Shown: positions 22,251 to 36,687, numbered from the stretch's first letter. The stretch is DNA of 64,000 nt from Symbiodinium sp. CCMP2592 (GCA_905221615.1 CAJNDT010003157.1:1-64000), one strand, 5' to 3'. Numbers and translations: made by a program. Notes: generated by a model from the sequence alone, not told the origin.

Positions 22251-23044
22251 CTGCCGCAGTCGCAAAAAAGCAAGATTCCCCGGGCATAGGTGACCTCAAA
22301 CCCTTCCAAAGCCACAAGGCGGCATGGCTTGGAGTTTAAGGGTTCAGGGTTTGTAGGCTCTAAAGCCTGCATGTGACTTGAAGGAGTTCCGAGCCCCAAA
22401 CACCCTAATGCAGCAACTAGGAACGTCCGGCTTCGCAAATCCGACAACAGTTCCCATGCAATAAGAAAACCACCACTGATGGGACCGTGACCAGGAGCCC
22501 CAAGGACCACAGCTTGGCTGGAATGGTTTGGGGTTTAGGGTGTTTTGCAGGTGTGGCTAGAGTCCGTAGACGCGCTCCTGAATTCACAAAGCATGACTCA
22601 CAGAGAACGGGGTTTAGGGTTTAGGTCTTAGGGTGAATATTCACGGAACAGACAGATGGATGGATGCGAACTGAGAGCGTGGCGCTTTCAGCGACAGCTT
22701 GCCTCGAATCCATGTTTTGAAGATGATTGATCTCAGGTGTTCCGGAGTGTTTCAACTAGCTGGGGCTTCGAGGATTTGTCAAAGGTTCGAAGCTTGAGAG
22801 TAATATGGAGTTTAGCACCTCAGGATCTTACGATTATCCCAGGGCTTCAAACGCTGAAGCGCCTCAGGCTTTTAGGGCTTCCCTAAGCCGCAAACCCTAA
22901 TCCCTGAACTCTAAACCCTAATCCCTGAGCTCTAAACTCTAATCCCTATGCATCAACCACTAATCCCTAAACCCAAATCCCTGATGATCATTTTGGTCGA
23001 TCAGCGGTGCCGCTTCTTCCACAAGCATCTCTGTCAGTCCAATT
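22251..23044. other. Anonymous DNA with telomere-like patches
   Basis: G-strand motifs lie at 22530-22545 and 22610-22635, and C-strand variants at 22885-22985, including a near-tandem TAATCCCTGANCTCTAAAC. A minus-strand frame at about 22500-22400 is protein-like (SGGFLIAWELLSDLRSR) but unsupported. Confidence 0.4.
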
Positions 23045-23341
23045 TTACGACTTCGGGTTTCGTTGTTTTGGGGAGTTTCTCTTGGAACGCTTCTTGCCGA
23101 CCGTCGCAGCAGCAGGAATCCCTGTTACATCGGGAAAGTGCTCTTGCGGCACAGATCCCATTCGCTTACTCGTCTTAACCGCGTCTTCCATGCCCCTCCG
23201 ACTTTCACCGAGACCCTCCCTCCTCGATGTCGGGGGCACCGAAGTTCGAAGGCCGGTTTCGGATGTAGGGCTCCGCCTTTCGAGCTTGGGCTTCAGGGTT
23301 CTGCCTTCTTCATGTCGGAACATCCTTAGCCCGAAAGCCAT
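23045..23341 (-). CDS. Unidentified basic open frame
   Basis: Function unknown. The C-terminal half starts from an internal ATG (MEDAVKTSKRMGSVPQEHFP) and ends KKRSKRNSPKQRNPKS, a strongly basic tail that would suit nucleic-acid binding or nuclear import. The N-terminal half is Arg/Glu/Ser-rich. There are no cysteines of note and no membrane segment. Plus-strand frames overlap it fully, so strand choice rests on residue composition alone. A family G element abuts its upstream end (23346-23436). Confidence 0.2.
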   Translation of the reverse strand: MAFGLRMFRHEEGRTLKPKLERRSPTSETGLRTSVPPTSRREGLGESRRGMEDAVKTSKRMGSVPQEHFPDVTGIPAAATVGKKRSKRNSPKQRNPKS

Positions 23342-23345
23342 CTAC

Positions 23346-23436
23346 CTTACCTTTGGTTAGTAGGAAATGGAAGAATGGTAGTAATAGCAGGTATAATTGT
23401 ACCCCATTCCTCCATTCCCTCCTAATCCAAGGTAAG
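23346..23436. mobile_element. Family G inverted-repeat element, copy 1
   Basis: 91 bp with arms CTTACCTTTGGTTAGTAGG and CCTCCTAATCCAAGGTAAG. The internal GGAAATGGAAGAATGG pairs with CCATTCCTCCATTCCC. A 60-bp internally deleted copy is at 62789-62848. Confidence 0.88.
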
Positions 23437-23739
23437 CTACAAGGAGATCGGTGGACGGGGCCTGGCAGCTCCGTCAGGTTTTGGGTCGAGTCTAGGAATT
23501 TAGGGTTGGGGAGTTTTGAGGGCTTCTTAACAGGAAGCTCAAGCCCACTCTGAGCCCCCTGGGCCCCTATAGGCCCCGATTCCGAAGACTGTAGCCGCAA
23601 AGACCGTTTGTAAACCCTGGGACTTTAGGGAACCAGGGGCGGCCCCGCAACCGAGGCTTCCGCGAGCACGCTCCTTTCGCTGTATTTTCTCCTGCAGTCG
23701 GGGCAGGACGGGATAGGTTGAATACCTGCTCTGGTGCGA

Positions 23740-23935
23740 ACAACAACAACGATGATGACGGCCACGACGACGACGATCAATACCACTGCCACTACCACCG
23801 GCACTGCCCCGGCCCCTGCCACTCCCTCTCTCAGTGCGACTCCAACTACGACTATGACACCTTCTACGACTCCTGCTGCTACTACTACTACTGCTACTAC
23901 TGTACTACTACTACAACTACTACTGGTACTCGTAA
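23740..23935. repeat. Decayed trinucleotide repeat (ACN/TAC type)
   Basis: Three-base periodicity remains (GACGACGAC, CACTGCCACTACCACC, TGCTACTACTAC), but nearly every unit is substituted. It resembles an old CTA/CGA array. Confidence 0.75.
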
Positions 23936-24149
23936 CTGACTCCCCTCGTTATAACGACTTACGCCGACAACCGTACAGCTCACCAAGCTCTGAAAGCCCC
24001 GATGAGCTTCATAAGCTCTCATAGACCTCAAGAGAAGCCCCGGAATCTTCCGAAAGGGCCGGTCCTCCACCTCCAGCCATACCGAGCCGCGCTGGACCTG
24101 TGGCGCTTCACGACCTCACGGCTCAAGGCTTCAGTCAGACAGGGTTTGT

Positions 24150-24210
24150 GAGGGTCTAGGGTTTATAAGGGTGTAGGGTTTAGGGATGTTTAGGGTTTAG
24201 GGCCGGGGTC
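24150..24210. repeat. Telomere-like repeat, G-strand
   Basis: Several TTTAGGG and GTGTAGGG units within 60 bp. Confidence 0.7.
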
Positions 24211-24688
24211 TGAAGCGCTCAATTTAAGGTTTGCGGGTTGAGGTGATTGGGGGGATCTGGTGGCAGGGTTGGGGAATTTAGAATCATTGATGTAGGTGTT
24301 TCGGGAATTTGGGTGTCCTTTACACAAGTGGCTAGCTACGCTTTGTCCAGGCAGGGAATGATAAGTAATATGGGGGGGAAATTCCGAAATGCTTCTGCTG
24401 TCCAAGGCAGGAAACACCCAAACCCAGCGACACGTTCACGTTCACCAGCATACTGCCCACCGCCTAGTCGGAACTCCTATGTGGCCACGGCATGAAAGAG
24501 TACAAAGCCGCCTTCTAATTGCACGTTCAGGTCCTAGAAATCCCTTAATATACAAAGCCGCATGCCATGATAAGACAAGAAAACGGTAAACGCATTCTAT
24601 TGCCACTGGTGTCTGGCGTGAGGCCCGAACTTCTCAAAATACTCAAGCTTCCGCAGCAAGCCCTCCCGTAGAAGCAGACACTTCTTAC

Positions 24689-24775
24689 TGTTTTGATGTC
24701 TTGCTCGTGAGCCCAAGTCCATGAAGGGAACGGGTCGAAATGTGTCTTGACAGTGTTAATCGTATCAGGCATCAT
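24689..24775 (-). CDS. Exon candidate with strong 5' splice site
   Basis: Function unknown. On the minus strand an ATG-ATG pair at 24775 opens a frame (MPDTINTVKTHFDPFPSWTW, then AHEQDIKT) that ends in phase 0 at the donor ACA|GTAAGAAG, with GT at 24688-24687. The donor is close to the eukaryotic consensus. It would make a plausible first or internal exon. A second consensus donor on the same strand (TCG|GTAAGTC) lies at 25055, so the two may belong to one gene. Across the donor another frame stays open and protein-like (CLLLREGLLRKLEYFEKFGP), so the correct reading is not certain. Confidence 0.3.
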
Positions 24776-25054
24776 CAAGAGTATTAACAAGCACTAGCTA
24801 TTCAAGCCCTGAAACATAATTGCTCTCAAGCCCTCCGCCAGTATGATAGCCTCCGATAGATGGAGGGAGCAGGAACGGTCGAGGGTTCAGGGTGGCCACA
24901 GGCGAGCTCTGATTCTGTGCGTATGTATATATGGATACATTCTTGCTTTCAGCCTCTGTACTTGCAAGGCTGCATAGTACAGCATAGTACAGTATAGTAT
25001 AGCACAGCAAAGTACAGTAAATTTATAATAAGGAACCCAAGACATATGACTTAC

Positions 25055-25162
25055 CGAGCTTAGATCTTCCAGCTGAAGTTCAAGCCCGTGCGACCTATGC
25101 CATGCATTGCCATGCATGCCTCGATCAGAGGGCGGACAACACTTTGACCGCCGATTCAACAC
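25055..25162 (-). CDS. Exon candidate ending at a consensus donor
   Basis: The minus strand ends at 25055 with CTAAGCTCG|GTAAGTC, a near-perfect 5' splice site. The frame leading into it reads HGLELQLEDLSS. The upstream boundary is not clear and a second frame is also open (SVVRPLIEACMAMHGIGRTG). No domain is recognised. It lies 280 bp upstream on the strand from the exon candidate at 24689-24775. Confidence 0.25.
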
Positions 25163-25442
25163 ATATATACTAGTATCATACTTTCATCAAGGAGAGGGGT
25201 TGCAGCGGGAAGATACCTGCAGCTAGTAAAACCCCTACAGGGAAGACGGCGCTCTTGTCAGCACCGAGCACGCTGCCGACGCGTGAGTCGCCGATGTTGA
25301 CTAAACCGCAAGACCTGGAAGTTTGAAGGTTGGGTGCCGACGAGTCCTAGTAGAACGTCTTGACTACGCAGGTCTACACGATGGCAAAGCCCTCCTTTTT
25401 CAACTGTCGGCTTTTGGCTGCTAAAGGGCTTTTCTTGCTGTG

Positions 25443-25664
<222 letters not shown>

Positions 25665-26071
25665 AGTTACACCCTCTATTTCCCATTGTGATTGTCAATA
25701 TCGATATAGTGCCGTACATATCCTGCGCAGATACCACCCGATTCTCCATCTGATACGTGCGACTGATCAGTGACATCATGTGTCTTAGAAGCATGCTCAA
25801 ACGATAAACATTCAACTGCTTTCGAATGCGCAGAACCGCAAAGGGCAATATAGGGATATATAAAGCATTTTGCAAGCTTAGAATTTCACGCTGGCTGTTG
25901 CACAGTTGATGATAGACGGTCCTTCATGTAGCGAGCGTCTGCAAGTTTTGAAACCAAAGATGACACACTATGCTAGATCTTCCGGGGAGGGCTGCTCCAA
26001 ATGATGCGAAAACGATGGCACTGATACTATCCATTGTTGAGATATGCTTTGGTTGGGTTTGCTCGAAAGGC

Positions 26072-26094
26072 ATATATATATATATATATATATA
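26072..26094. repeat. TA dinucleotide microsatellite
   Basis: About eleven TA units. Confidence 0.9.
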
Positions 26095-26579
26095 GCGACA
26101 GCCCAAATATCATGTCTCCGTGAATCTAGGGAGCACCCACCATTACAAACCCTGCTTGACGCATGTAGAACTTCCGATTGAGGGTCCAATTCGGATGCCT
26201 TGTCACAAACTGCACCGAAAGGCCTTGGTAGAGGCTAAGATGTCGAGAACAGGATTTAAAGGTTTTGCTGCCTCTCCAGCGAACAATGCTGGAAACTGCA
26301 ATACCCAATCATTTAGAAACTCGACAGCCCTCCCTCAGAAAAGAAAAGCAAAAACAAATCAAAACATAGCACCATACAGAAGCTTTGACCACGCGCTTTA
26401 GCGCCTCAAGGTTTTCTGGGTTCGAGGTTCTTTTTGAAGCACGTGGCATGCTACCAGGCAGCGCATTCAGGAAGGCCGAGTAAGGTGAAGGGCCCCGGAA
26501 ACCCCAAACCCGAGACCTATATAGCCTTAACCCTCAGAACCGACAAGGCCGACGGCTTCAAACCGAAGCTCTACTCATG

Positions 26580-26735
26580 ACTTGAGGGCTTAGGGTTTAA
26601 GGTTACGGGTTAAGGATTTAAGATTCAGGTTTTAGGGACCCAGTGTTTAGGGTTCGAGGCTCAGAGCTTTGGGTTCAGGACGGTTTAGGGTTTGTAGACC
26701 TTACTTAGACACAGGGTTTAGGGTTTAGGGTTGAG
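26580..26735. repeat. Degenerate telomere-like tract, G-strand
   Basis: TTTAGGG and variants (TTTAAGG, TTTAAGATT, TTCGAGG, TTGAGGG) fill about 155 bp. Confidence 0.75.
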
Positions 26736-26881
26736 GGGTTGGGCCAAGCCAGACGAGCAGCGGCAGCATCACATTGGCATCCTCAGTTAGGGAGGCACCG
26801 AGAATGGTGGCTTCAGACAAGAAAAGGTACCCCAGCAAGTTCAGGGCCCTTCCAGTGAGGACCCTGTTATTTGGTGTTCTA

Positions 26882-26995
26882 TACTTAAAGGATCATGGGA
26901 CTTAGTAACTAGGGTCATAATTAGGGTAACTATACTTATAACCCCAATTAAGGTACTTATAGCCTTACTTTCTAAGTCCCATGATCCTCCAAGTA
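26882..26995. mobile_element. Family B inverted-repeat element, copy 2
   Basis: 114 bp, same length, ends and interior as copy 1 at 18.2 kb, in the same orientation. Differences are a handful of substitutions. Confidence 0.92.
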
Positions 26996-27053
26996 AGGTC
27001 TCCTATGTTCAGTCCCGGAGCTGAAACTAAACGTGGCAGCCTCAAACTCCTCT

Positions 27054-27159
27054 ATATGGGACTTTCCGAAAAGAAGGGGTACCTTATTCTGGGGTCCTTA
27101 GAATAAGGATCCTAACTCGGAATTTTTTAAGGGTCCCCGAGTTTCGGAAACTCCCATAT
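27054..27159. mobile_element. Family F inverted-repeat element, copy 1
   Basis: 106 bp with arms ATATGGGACTTTCCGAAA and TTTCGGAAACTCCCATAT. The interior CTTATTCTGGGGTCCTTA matches copy 2 (55184-55290) in reverse orientation. Confidence 0.85.
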
Positions 27160-27341
27160 CTCGCTGCAGCTCAATGCTGGCTTGAGGATTTTCGTCAACA
27201 GCTTTCGGTTCAGAGTGAACGTTCCGGATTTCGGGTCTACCACTGGGTGTCGCTGCACTTGCAAGCACACCAACTCCTCGAAAGCACTCATCTCTAGCCT
27301 GCCCATGTATCCGCATTACGCGACCTGTCCTCAACAGTACT

Positions 27342-27812
<471 letters not shown>

Positions 27813-29756
27813 CGGATCTCACAGGGTACCCTTGGCAAGCCTAAACCTTACCTTACAGGTGGAATCCCCAGTGCCAGCGCCAAGCGGGTGATGCCTGGCT
27901 GTCTTGGGGAAGGCTACCGTGATCATCTCCGCTGCCGAGTTTTGGGTCTGAGGTGGTATGTGATACTATGTTTCAAGTATGCAGGGGGAAGAAGAATAGC
28001 GTTAGACTAAAGCTCAGGCTCCTAGATGTTTGCTACATCTTGCAGTGCTTTGGGCCTAGAGCCTTGGGGTCTGAAGCTGGCCTGTAGACCCATACAGTAA
28101 GCCCCTGAGTCTCCCCTATGCGCCCTTGAAGTAATCCCCATTTTCATAAACCCTCTGCCTCTGCAGGTTTAGGGTTTAGGGGTTTAGGGTTCAGGGGGTG
28201 GCTTCGGCCGGGTGTCCAATGTTGGATTCTCCAGCGCGATGCGCCTGCTGGCAGTAAAGCTCGAGTTCGTCGAAGTGGACTCCTGTCGCGGTTTGAAGGC
28301 CATGGACTTGGGTTCCCTCCTTTGTGTTTCCTGAAGGTCGTCATGATGCATCTCGCAGGGAGTTTAGGGTTTAGGGTTGTATGAGGCTGGAGTGTGCGGT
28401 GTCTTGGTTACAAGAACAAAAAGATCTACTATAGCAGTATAGCAATAAGTATGCCAGCCTAGAAACCCAGGCGGTGACAGAGCACCTCCACAACGATGAC
28501 AAGAACGACGATCAAGTCTGATCCACGACCGCCAGGACCACCACGACGACCGCTGCAGACCACCACATGGCCACGGATAAAACACTTCCCAGTGAGTTGA
28601 GTATTTAGGGTTTTGTCGGGATTTCCACATGTCCGCCCCCGCCCCCCCCCGAACCCCCCTGCTGCAATTGATCCCAATGTCTCTTCCGTTGCAACGCAAG
28701 CCATCTCCCCTCCCTCATGTACTGGGCTGGTTGCGAGAGAAGGCAGCATTTAAGGATGTTAGACCCTCTGCGTGTAGCACTATCAACGAGTTACCGTGGT
28801 AAGACATACAGTGTTGTGGCTTGTTGCAAGCTGAATGAAAAGACTAAGCGCCGACACTTCATGAAACTCCCTCCGCAACCCTCAACAGCCCCCTGTTCAA
28901 ACCTCGGCACCCTCATATGGCCCGGATGATGCGTCGCGCCTTCTGCAGGATTCCTGCACTTTTCGTCCACAGAAACAAAGCCTCGAACCCTCAACCCCAA
29001 CGACACAACACAATCTGAACCCAGAAAGCCCTGAGTCAGAAGCCAAAAGTGAACCGAAGCCCAAAACCTGACTAAGCAGACAAGTCCACTGGCGCGGCTC
29101 CTTCGATTCTCGTCGCTTATTCCATGCGACCTCGTGCTGTTTGAGGGTTGAGAGCATTTGAGTTTCCGGTGGTTTACAGGATTTAAGAGTTTTAGGACTC
29201 AGGGCTCAAGCCTGCTGGCTTGGGATTTTCAGCCTGGACTTCGATCTCTCGGAACTTTGGAATCGCGAGGGTTCGGGATCCAGGATGATGGCTTTGAGTC
29301 ACAGCTTTGGGTTTGGGGTTTAAGGTCTCGAAGTTGAGAACGTTAAGTTCAGACTCAGTGTGTCCGGCCTGGGCTTAGAACTGCAGTGCTTCGGAAATAT
29401 TTTTGGGAACTCGGGATAAAGTTGGTAACCTTTCCGACCTCTATATTCGAGTCCTACTCTCAAGCTTAACAGGATCCCCCATCCTGGATATCCTAAACCT
29501 TCTTTGATACCGTTCCTTTTTCAACCCGCAATGAGGAAAATGTTGGGGGGCCTTAGACTATAATCGGGTTTGCAGGTCCGTTAGAGATCGGATTTCAAGC
29601 TGTTCCCGACATCCTTCCAGTTCTTTCCATGCTTCGGGTTAGGGCAACTGAATGCAGGAGGGTCCTCTTATTGCGTGGCGCCTCCTGAACCGTGACGGAC
29701 ATGCGGAGCCTAATAGTCAGCAACCCCCTTACCCTCCCTGAAATCAAAGGGGAAAA
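27813..29756. other. Anonymous DNA with telomere-like and decayed trinucleotide patches
   Basis: G-strand telomeric motifs lie at 28165-28195, 28358-28378 and 29165-29345 (degenerate). A decayed GAC/CCA-type trinucleotide tract lies at 28485-28560 and a C-run at 28637-28650. Open frames occur on both strands at 28460-29150 without a recognisable domain. Confidence 0.4.
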
Positions 29757-29862
29757 GGAGGGACCCTTAATGGGGACCTCTACCCTATAATGGGCTATAT
29801 AATGGATATATGATAGCTATATTAAGGGTATATACCTAGGGGTCCTTATTAAGGGTCCCTCC
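29757..29862. mobile_element. Inverted-repeat element, single copy in window (family I)
   Basis: 106 bp with arms GGAGGGACCCTTAATGGGGA and the complementary TCCTTATTAAGGGTCCCTCC. The centre is made of TATA-rich AGGGTATATA / TATAATGGGCTATATAATGG, so the whole element folds back on itself. Confidence 0.75.
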
Positions 29863-32266
<2,404 letters not shown>

Positions 32267-32312
32267 ATTGTTATTCAGGCCCCTCACGGACATTTGGGAT
32301 AGATGGTTGAGC

Positions 32313-32360
32313 AATAGGGATCTATAGTCAATAGTACGGTTTCCTTCTTATGGTAACTTA
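32313..32360. mobile_element. Family H inverted-repeat element, truncated copy 2
   Basis: TAGGGATCTATAGTCAATAG followed by TACGGTTTCCTTCTTATGGT and AACTTA match the reverse complement of the full element at 35532-35590. The left arm is missing. The CTA array ends 47 bp to its left. Confidence 0.7.
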
Positions 32361-32590
32361 AAGTAAATCCGTTATTGAAGTAGGAAAATCTTTTCAAAGG
32401 GCAGGCATGGAGGTTTAGAGCCACAGTACGTGCATGCTGCATGCTTTTCGGTCGTTAATAGGACAGCTTTCGGCTACCAATAATGAACGGTAACAGCTGG
32501 GTTCTAGGTAAGCTACAGATTCAAAACCTCAACTCCAAAAGCGAACGCTGCTGTCCTCACAACCCCAACCTGGATCTTTGCCCGTGAGAG

Positions 32591-32653
32591 AATCCGGGGG
32601 TCTGGCAACTCCATTGCTGTTGGCCGGTCGCACGGGTCCACTAACAAGCACTG
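32591..32653 (-). CDS. Protein kinase subdomain XI fragment
   Basis: The minus-strand frame reads QCLLVDPCDRPTAMELPDP followed by RI. This is the classic end of a Ser/Thr kinase C-lobe (CL..DP..RPTA.ELL.HP.I), with the invariant Arg of subdomain XI in place. The preceding sequence on this strand (32830-32700), in another frame, contains FEEHGKKFPP, which would suit the alphaG region. If so, an intron or frameshift separates them, since the frame changes near 32660. The piece lies downstream, on the same strand, of the kinase exons at 42.8-39.4 kb. It could be the 3' end of that gene across about 7 kb of repeat-rich intron, or part of a separate kinase remnant. The HPxx position is altered (LPDPRI). 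Confidence 0.5.
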
Positions 32654-33044
32654 CCTCGAGGTTTGGGGACTATTGGGGCTTGAGGGCTTAGGGATTGGTA
32701 TAGAGGTCTGAAGAGATTTGCTGCAGTAGTCCTGAAGCATGGGGGAAATTTTTTGCCGTGCTCCTCGAATCCCGCCAGTGCTTGGTGAAGCATCTTACTG
32801 CTCCTGATTCCCGCCACGAGTGGTACTTGTGCGGAGCATTCTGAGTACTTCGGAGAAGCAGTGTGCCGAGACGTCCTGGTGTTCTTTTCCCCCCAAGCGT
32901 CAATCAATACCGGACATTGCCGTGCGGGGGTCGCAAAACATGTGCCCAAATAATCGACTCAGACTCAAAAACTAAAGTCTAAACCCTGCTGATCGTCTCA
33001 ATTTAGCACACTGGCCATGAAACCCTGAATGAAAATGACACCCT

Positions 33045-33125
33045 AAGCCCTAACCCCTCTATAAGCCTCAACCCTAAACCCCCAACCCAAAACCCTAAAC
33101 CCCCTAAGCCCTATAATCCCTCTAA
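33045..33125. repeat. Degenerate telomere-like tract, C-strand
   Basis: CCCTAAGCCC, CCCTAAACCCC and CCTCTAAGCC variants, partly duplicated (CCCTCTATAAGCCTCA and CCCTCTAAGCCTCA). Confidence 0.75.
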
Positions 33126-33239
33126 GCCTCACCCCAACACCCCAGGCCCAAAACCCTTCTCCGAGCCTGATAAGGTTGCCTGCCAGGGGCGACATGATGC
33201 TCCAGTCAACCTGGGGCAGCTTGCCTGCGGCCGACTTCA

Positions 33240-33355
33240 AGCTTGCTTTAAGGTTTAATTAGCTTGTTTTAAGGTTTAATTAGCTTGCTTTAAGGTTTAA
33301 TTAGTTTGTTTTAAGGTTTAATTAGTTTGTTTTAAGGTCTAATTCGTTTGTTTTT
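33240..33355. repeat. 21-bp tandem repeat, 5.5 copies, abutting a MITE-like element
   Basis: Exact 21-bp periodicity of AGCTTGTTTTAAGGTTTAAT plus T, at 33240, 33261, 33282, 33303 and 33324, with a partial sixth at 33345. The array stops exactly where the family E element begins (33356). Confidence 0.95.
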
Positions 33356-33458
33356 GGGTGGCTGTCAAAGTTATGGTCCCTTTTTGGGCGCTTAGTATAG
33401 TACGGCACCTAATATCTAGGGTACCCATTAGAAGGGACCTTAATTTTGGCAACCACCC
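33356..33458. mobile_element. Family E inverted-repeat element, copy 1
   Basis: 103 bp with arms GGGTGGCTGTCAAAGTTATG and TAATTTTGGCAACCACCC. The interior GGTCCCTTTTTGGG / GAAGGGACC and CGGCACCTAATATCTAGGGT match copy 2 at 36943-37042 in the same orientation. Confidence 0.9.
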
Positions 33459-34130
33459 TTTTGACGGGGGGGAAGGGGGGGATGCCTCTTTTCCATCTTG
33501 GGGTTCAGGTTTGGGTTTGAGGCTTTCGGGTTTATTGTGGGTTCGTTGTTCGTTCATATTTTTATTTCGATTCCTTGAATATAATAGTGTCTGAGAACAA
33601 AAAAAGCTCTGTGCGCTTTAGGGAGCGGTTGGGCTTCAGGGTCAGGCTCAGATTCAGCAGGGGCCTTCGGCCAGAGTGGCTGTGGGGCAGGGCTCCGGAG
33701 GTATGTTCCCTAGCTCAGGGGTCACAAGGCTCTGGTACAGCATTCCCATAGGCTAAGGACTCCAAATTACTAAGTCCCCTCGGGGCTCATGTCTGTAATG
33801 CCTGGAACTTCTTGACAAGTCCTGAGGTAGTAGCAATATAGCTTTCTAGGCTTCCTACGTATAGCATACCCAAAGCCCTCGAGATTCCACAGCCCAAGTC
33901 CTACACACAGAGACCTGCCTGGCAATGCGGCCTGAATCCCACACTTTGAGGATGGACCAAAGTTTACTGCTAAATCGCCTATGCAGAGTGCATTGGGGCA
34001 GGACTGTGACAGGGGTGTAGAAAGGCGCAGCAAATTCTCAACGCTCATGTCCGGGCGCTTCCCTAGCTTTGCGTCTTTTCTGGGGTCCTGATTGCATGAG
34101 TGTCGTAGTGGTTGGTCAACTCTGAGCCAG
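33459..34130. other. Anonymous DNA
   Basis: A G-rich tract lies at 33465-33480. A minus-strand frame at 34048-33770 is open but has no recognisable domain. Confidence 0.4.
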
Positions 34131-34237
34131 TAATATAGGGGCCTTACTAATTAGAATAGGCTTTTGGGGCCCATTGTAGTATAATTATAATGAGGAGCCC
34201 CCAAAACAGTACAGGTCATTATTGAGGCCCCTTTACC
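34131..34237. mobile_element. Family A inverted-repeat element, copy 3
   Basis: 107 bp from TAATATAGGGGCCTTACTAA to GGTCATTATTGAGGCCCCTT. The interior TTTTGGGGCCCATTGTAGTA and ATAATGAGGAGCCCCC is near consensus. Confidence 0.9.
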
Positions 34238-35531
34238 ACCAGCCACCAGATCGGCTCGGGATTCTCAAGCGCCCGTGTCTCTCTTCCCTCCCGGTCGACC
34301 CAGGACAGAGCCTTGTAATTGAATGGGTTATTCGGATTACTATTGGGGATTATATAGGAACTACCCTAAACCCTAAACCGCTACTATAGGGATCCATTCC
34401 CCCATTCCCTACTAAGATTCAGGGAGATTAAGAAAGCCGTTGTCAGCCGGGATCCTCGTCTATGTTGAATTTGGGGTTAAGCTGTGGAATCAGCGACCAC
34501 CATAAAGCTGAGGGTCAAACCCAAACTAAAACCCGAAACTTGAAGCCTCGAACATATCGAAGCCTCCGACAAGACCTGTTTTCGGGCTTTGAAGCTTTTT
34601 CAATTCTAGGGATGGGTGTAAATCCCGGCCCTAAACCCCTGAAGTTCTTGCTAGGCTGGTGGAGGGCAGGCGGCTATCTATCCCGCAACAACCCCGACTG
34701 ATTCCCGGCGGACTTAAGACTTCACGAAGGAGCAGAGTCAGCATGCATGCTCCTCTTGCAATGCTTCGAGCTACCGCTCCCCCACCCTTCTCGGCCTGCC
34801 AGCAAGGTGTTGGCAACCTGCAAAGAGTAACCAACATCACTAACTTTTCCAGCCGCTACATGCCAGCACACGGGTTATAGTTTAAAAGCCGGCAGGGACC
34901 CCCTTGCGGCTACGAATACTGGAATCCGGGAAGGGATGTTGGCATGTAGCATCGCCTTTCTGTAGTTCGGGCCTCGGCCTTATGATGAGAGTGTACATCA
35001 TTGGAAACGACAGCTAGCAGGCAAAACCAACGGTTGAGGCGTCAGACTCTCATAAACCTATATATCGCGAACGAACCCCGTACCCAACATCTAAACTCCG
35101 TACCAGAACCAAGACATCGTGGCACTTCTCAAACCCTGAAACCCTGCATCCGACAGGCTACCACACCATATCCATTCCCACAGTGCAGCCATGTGCCAAC
35201 CATGATAACATCCAGATAAGACCATATTTCCAGTCCCGAGCCCTGCAGAGGACAAGGACTGGGTCAAGCTGTGAGTCCTTCGCATGCAAACATGTGCGAA
35301 GCAGAGACTTTCTCAGTAAACCTTTACTTAACCACCTCGATGTGTCGAAAACCCAAGCCGCAGCGCATTTACACCCAATTTTCATCTGTTTCGGTGCCTG
35401 AACGTTTTTCACTTCCCATGGTTCTAAAACCTGAAAGTGCTGCGCCTACCATGCAAACCTGCTGTACCTACTACTTCATCCTTTGAACGGCGCGTGAACA
35501 GCACACTGCAGCGCTGTCAAGGAATTTAACT
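34238..35531. other. Anonymous DNA, weak coding hints
   Basis: At about 34390-34427 CCATTCCCCCATTCCCTACT resembles half of a family G element. A minus-strand acceptor-like site (TTACTCTTTGCAG) near 34825 precedes a short frame (VANTLLAGREGWG). A minus-strand frame at about 35380-35160 reads like protein (LSKGLLRKSLLRTCLHAKDS). No domain is recognised for either. Confidence 0.3.
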
Positions 35532-35590
35532 TAAGTTACCATAACAAGGACACCATACTATTTACTATAGATCCCTGTTATGGTAACTTA
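35532..35590. mobile_element. Family H inverted-repeat element, copy 1
   Basis: 59 bp, arms TAAGTTACCATAACA and TGTTATGGTAACTTA, perfect over about 15 bp. The truncated relative is at 32313-32360. Confidence 0.85.
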
Positions 35591-35912
35591 CTTATTTCAC
35601 TTAGCTGACTTCTGATCCCCTCCTAAAAGCTAAACTTTAAGCCTCCTTATTTTAGTTCATATAGAAACCCAAAGAGTTAAAGTCTATAAAGAGCCAACCA
35701 GGAGAACGCTGCCAAGTTCAGAACCTTATGAATCCCCTATGGATCCCTTTGAAGGATCCCTATACATCCCCCTAAACCCGTGCCTTCTGATCGCCGATGT
35801 TGAAGGGCACGTGCTTCGCTAGCATAAAATACAGACAAAGCCTCGGCGTTGGGACGAGGCTGTAGGGGGACTTAATACTTAGAATCAGAATAATGGTTCA
35901 GGGTTTAGGGAG

Positions 35913-35947
35913 TAATGTAGGGGCCTTGAAAATTAGACTAGGGTTTC
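35913..35947. mobile_element. Family A left-end fragment
   Basis: AATGTAGGGGCCTTGAAAAT followed by TAGACTAGGGTTT matches the left end of family A. The sequence then diverges into the TTTAAAGGGGTCTATAGG patch. Confidence 0.55.
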
Positions 35948-36169
35948 TTTAAAGGGGTCTATAGGTAAGGGCCACTATAAAGGATCTATAAGGGTACTAC
36001 TACTGTAGGCGTCGTCATAAAGTTGAACGGGGTTTTTTGGGTGACTACTAGACTAAGAGTTGTAATTAGTAAGGAAGCCTAAGGAATAATATGGATGTAG
36101 TTATTGAGACGTTTATGCTCACTTGCCAGTGGAAGCAACAGGTCTTGAAATTAGGGTCTGGAGGTTTGA

Positions 36170-36326
36170 GACCGGTTTTGACGTTAACTAAAAAGTGCAA
36201 ATGCTTGCGGTGATGGAATTTGGGGGGCAAACCCTGAACCACTGCAGGAATCAATGCGAAGGGTGTCGTGGCTGCATCTGTATCTTTCTCCTGCTGCTCA
36301 GCGCTTCTGACCCACCAGTCACGAAA
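36170..36326 (-). CDS. Unidentified exon candidate
   Basis: Function unknown. A minus-strand frame, emerging from telomere-like repeat, reads FRDWWVRSAEQQEKDTDAAT, then ALIPAVVQGLPPKFHHRKHL. Possible acceptors precede it (GGTGGGTCAG, with AG at about 36309). The sequence is rich in charged residues and has a basic His cluster. The frame remains open to about 36066. No domain is recognised. The evidence is residue composition only. Confidence 0.25.
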
Positions 36327-36595
36327 CCCTAAACCCTAAACCTTTGCCCTAAGCCCCTTAGCCCTAATCCCCAGGCCTTGACCCTAACCCTGCAACCCCC
36401 CCAAGCCACTCTAAGCCAAGCCCAACCAGATTGAGCCAGCCAAGCCTGGACTTGGAGAATTGAGGCTCCCAGCCCGCACGCCCAAATGTCGACGCGCTCA
36501 TTCCACAACCGGCCGAATCTGTCGGAGTTGAGGGGTCTTAGGGTTCAGCGTCGAGGGTTGTTAGGGCTTGGGGCTCAGGGGTGTTAAAGTAGAAG

Positions 36596-36687
36596 CCAGA
36601 AAGTTGGAATATGAAATATGATTATCCTAAACCCTTTATGGTAAATTATAAGGTATCCTACCCTGAAACCATATTCCAACTTTCTGG
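36596..36687. mobile_element. Family K inverted-repeat element, copy 2
   Basis: 92 bp with arms CCAGAAAGTTGGAATATG and CATATTCCAACTTTCTGG. The interior ATCCTAAACCCTTTATGG / TATCCTACCCTG is rich in telomere-like words. Copy 1 is at 11401-11496. Confidence 0.8.
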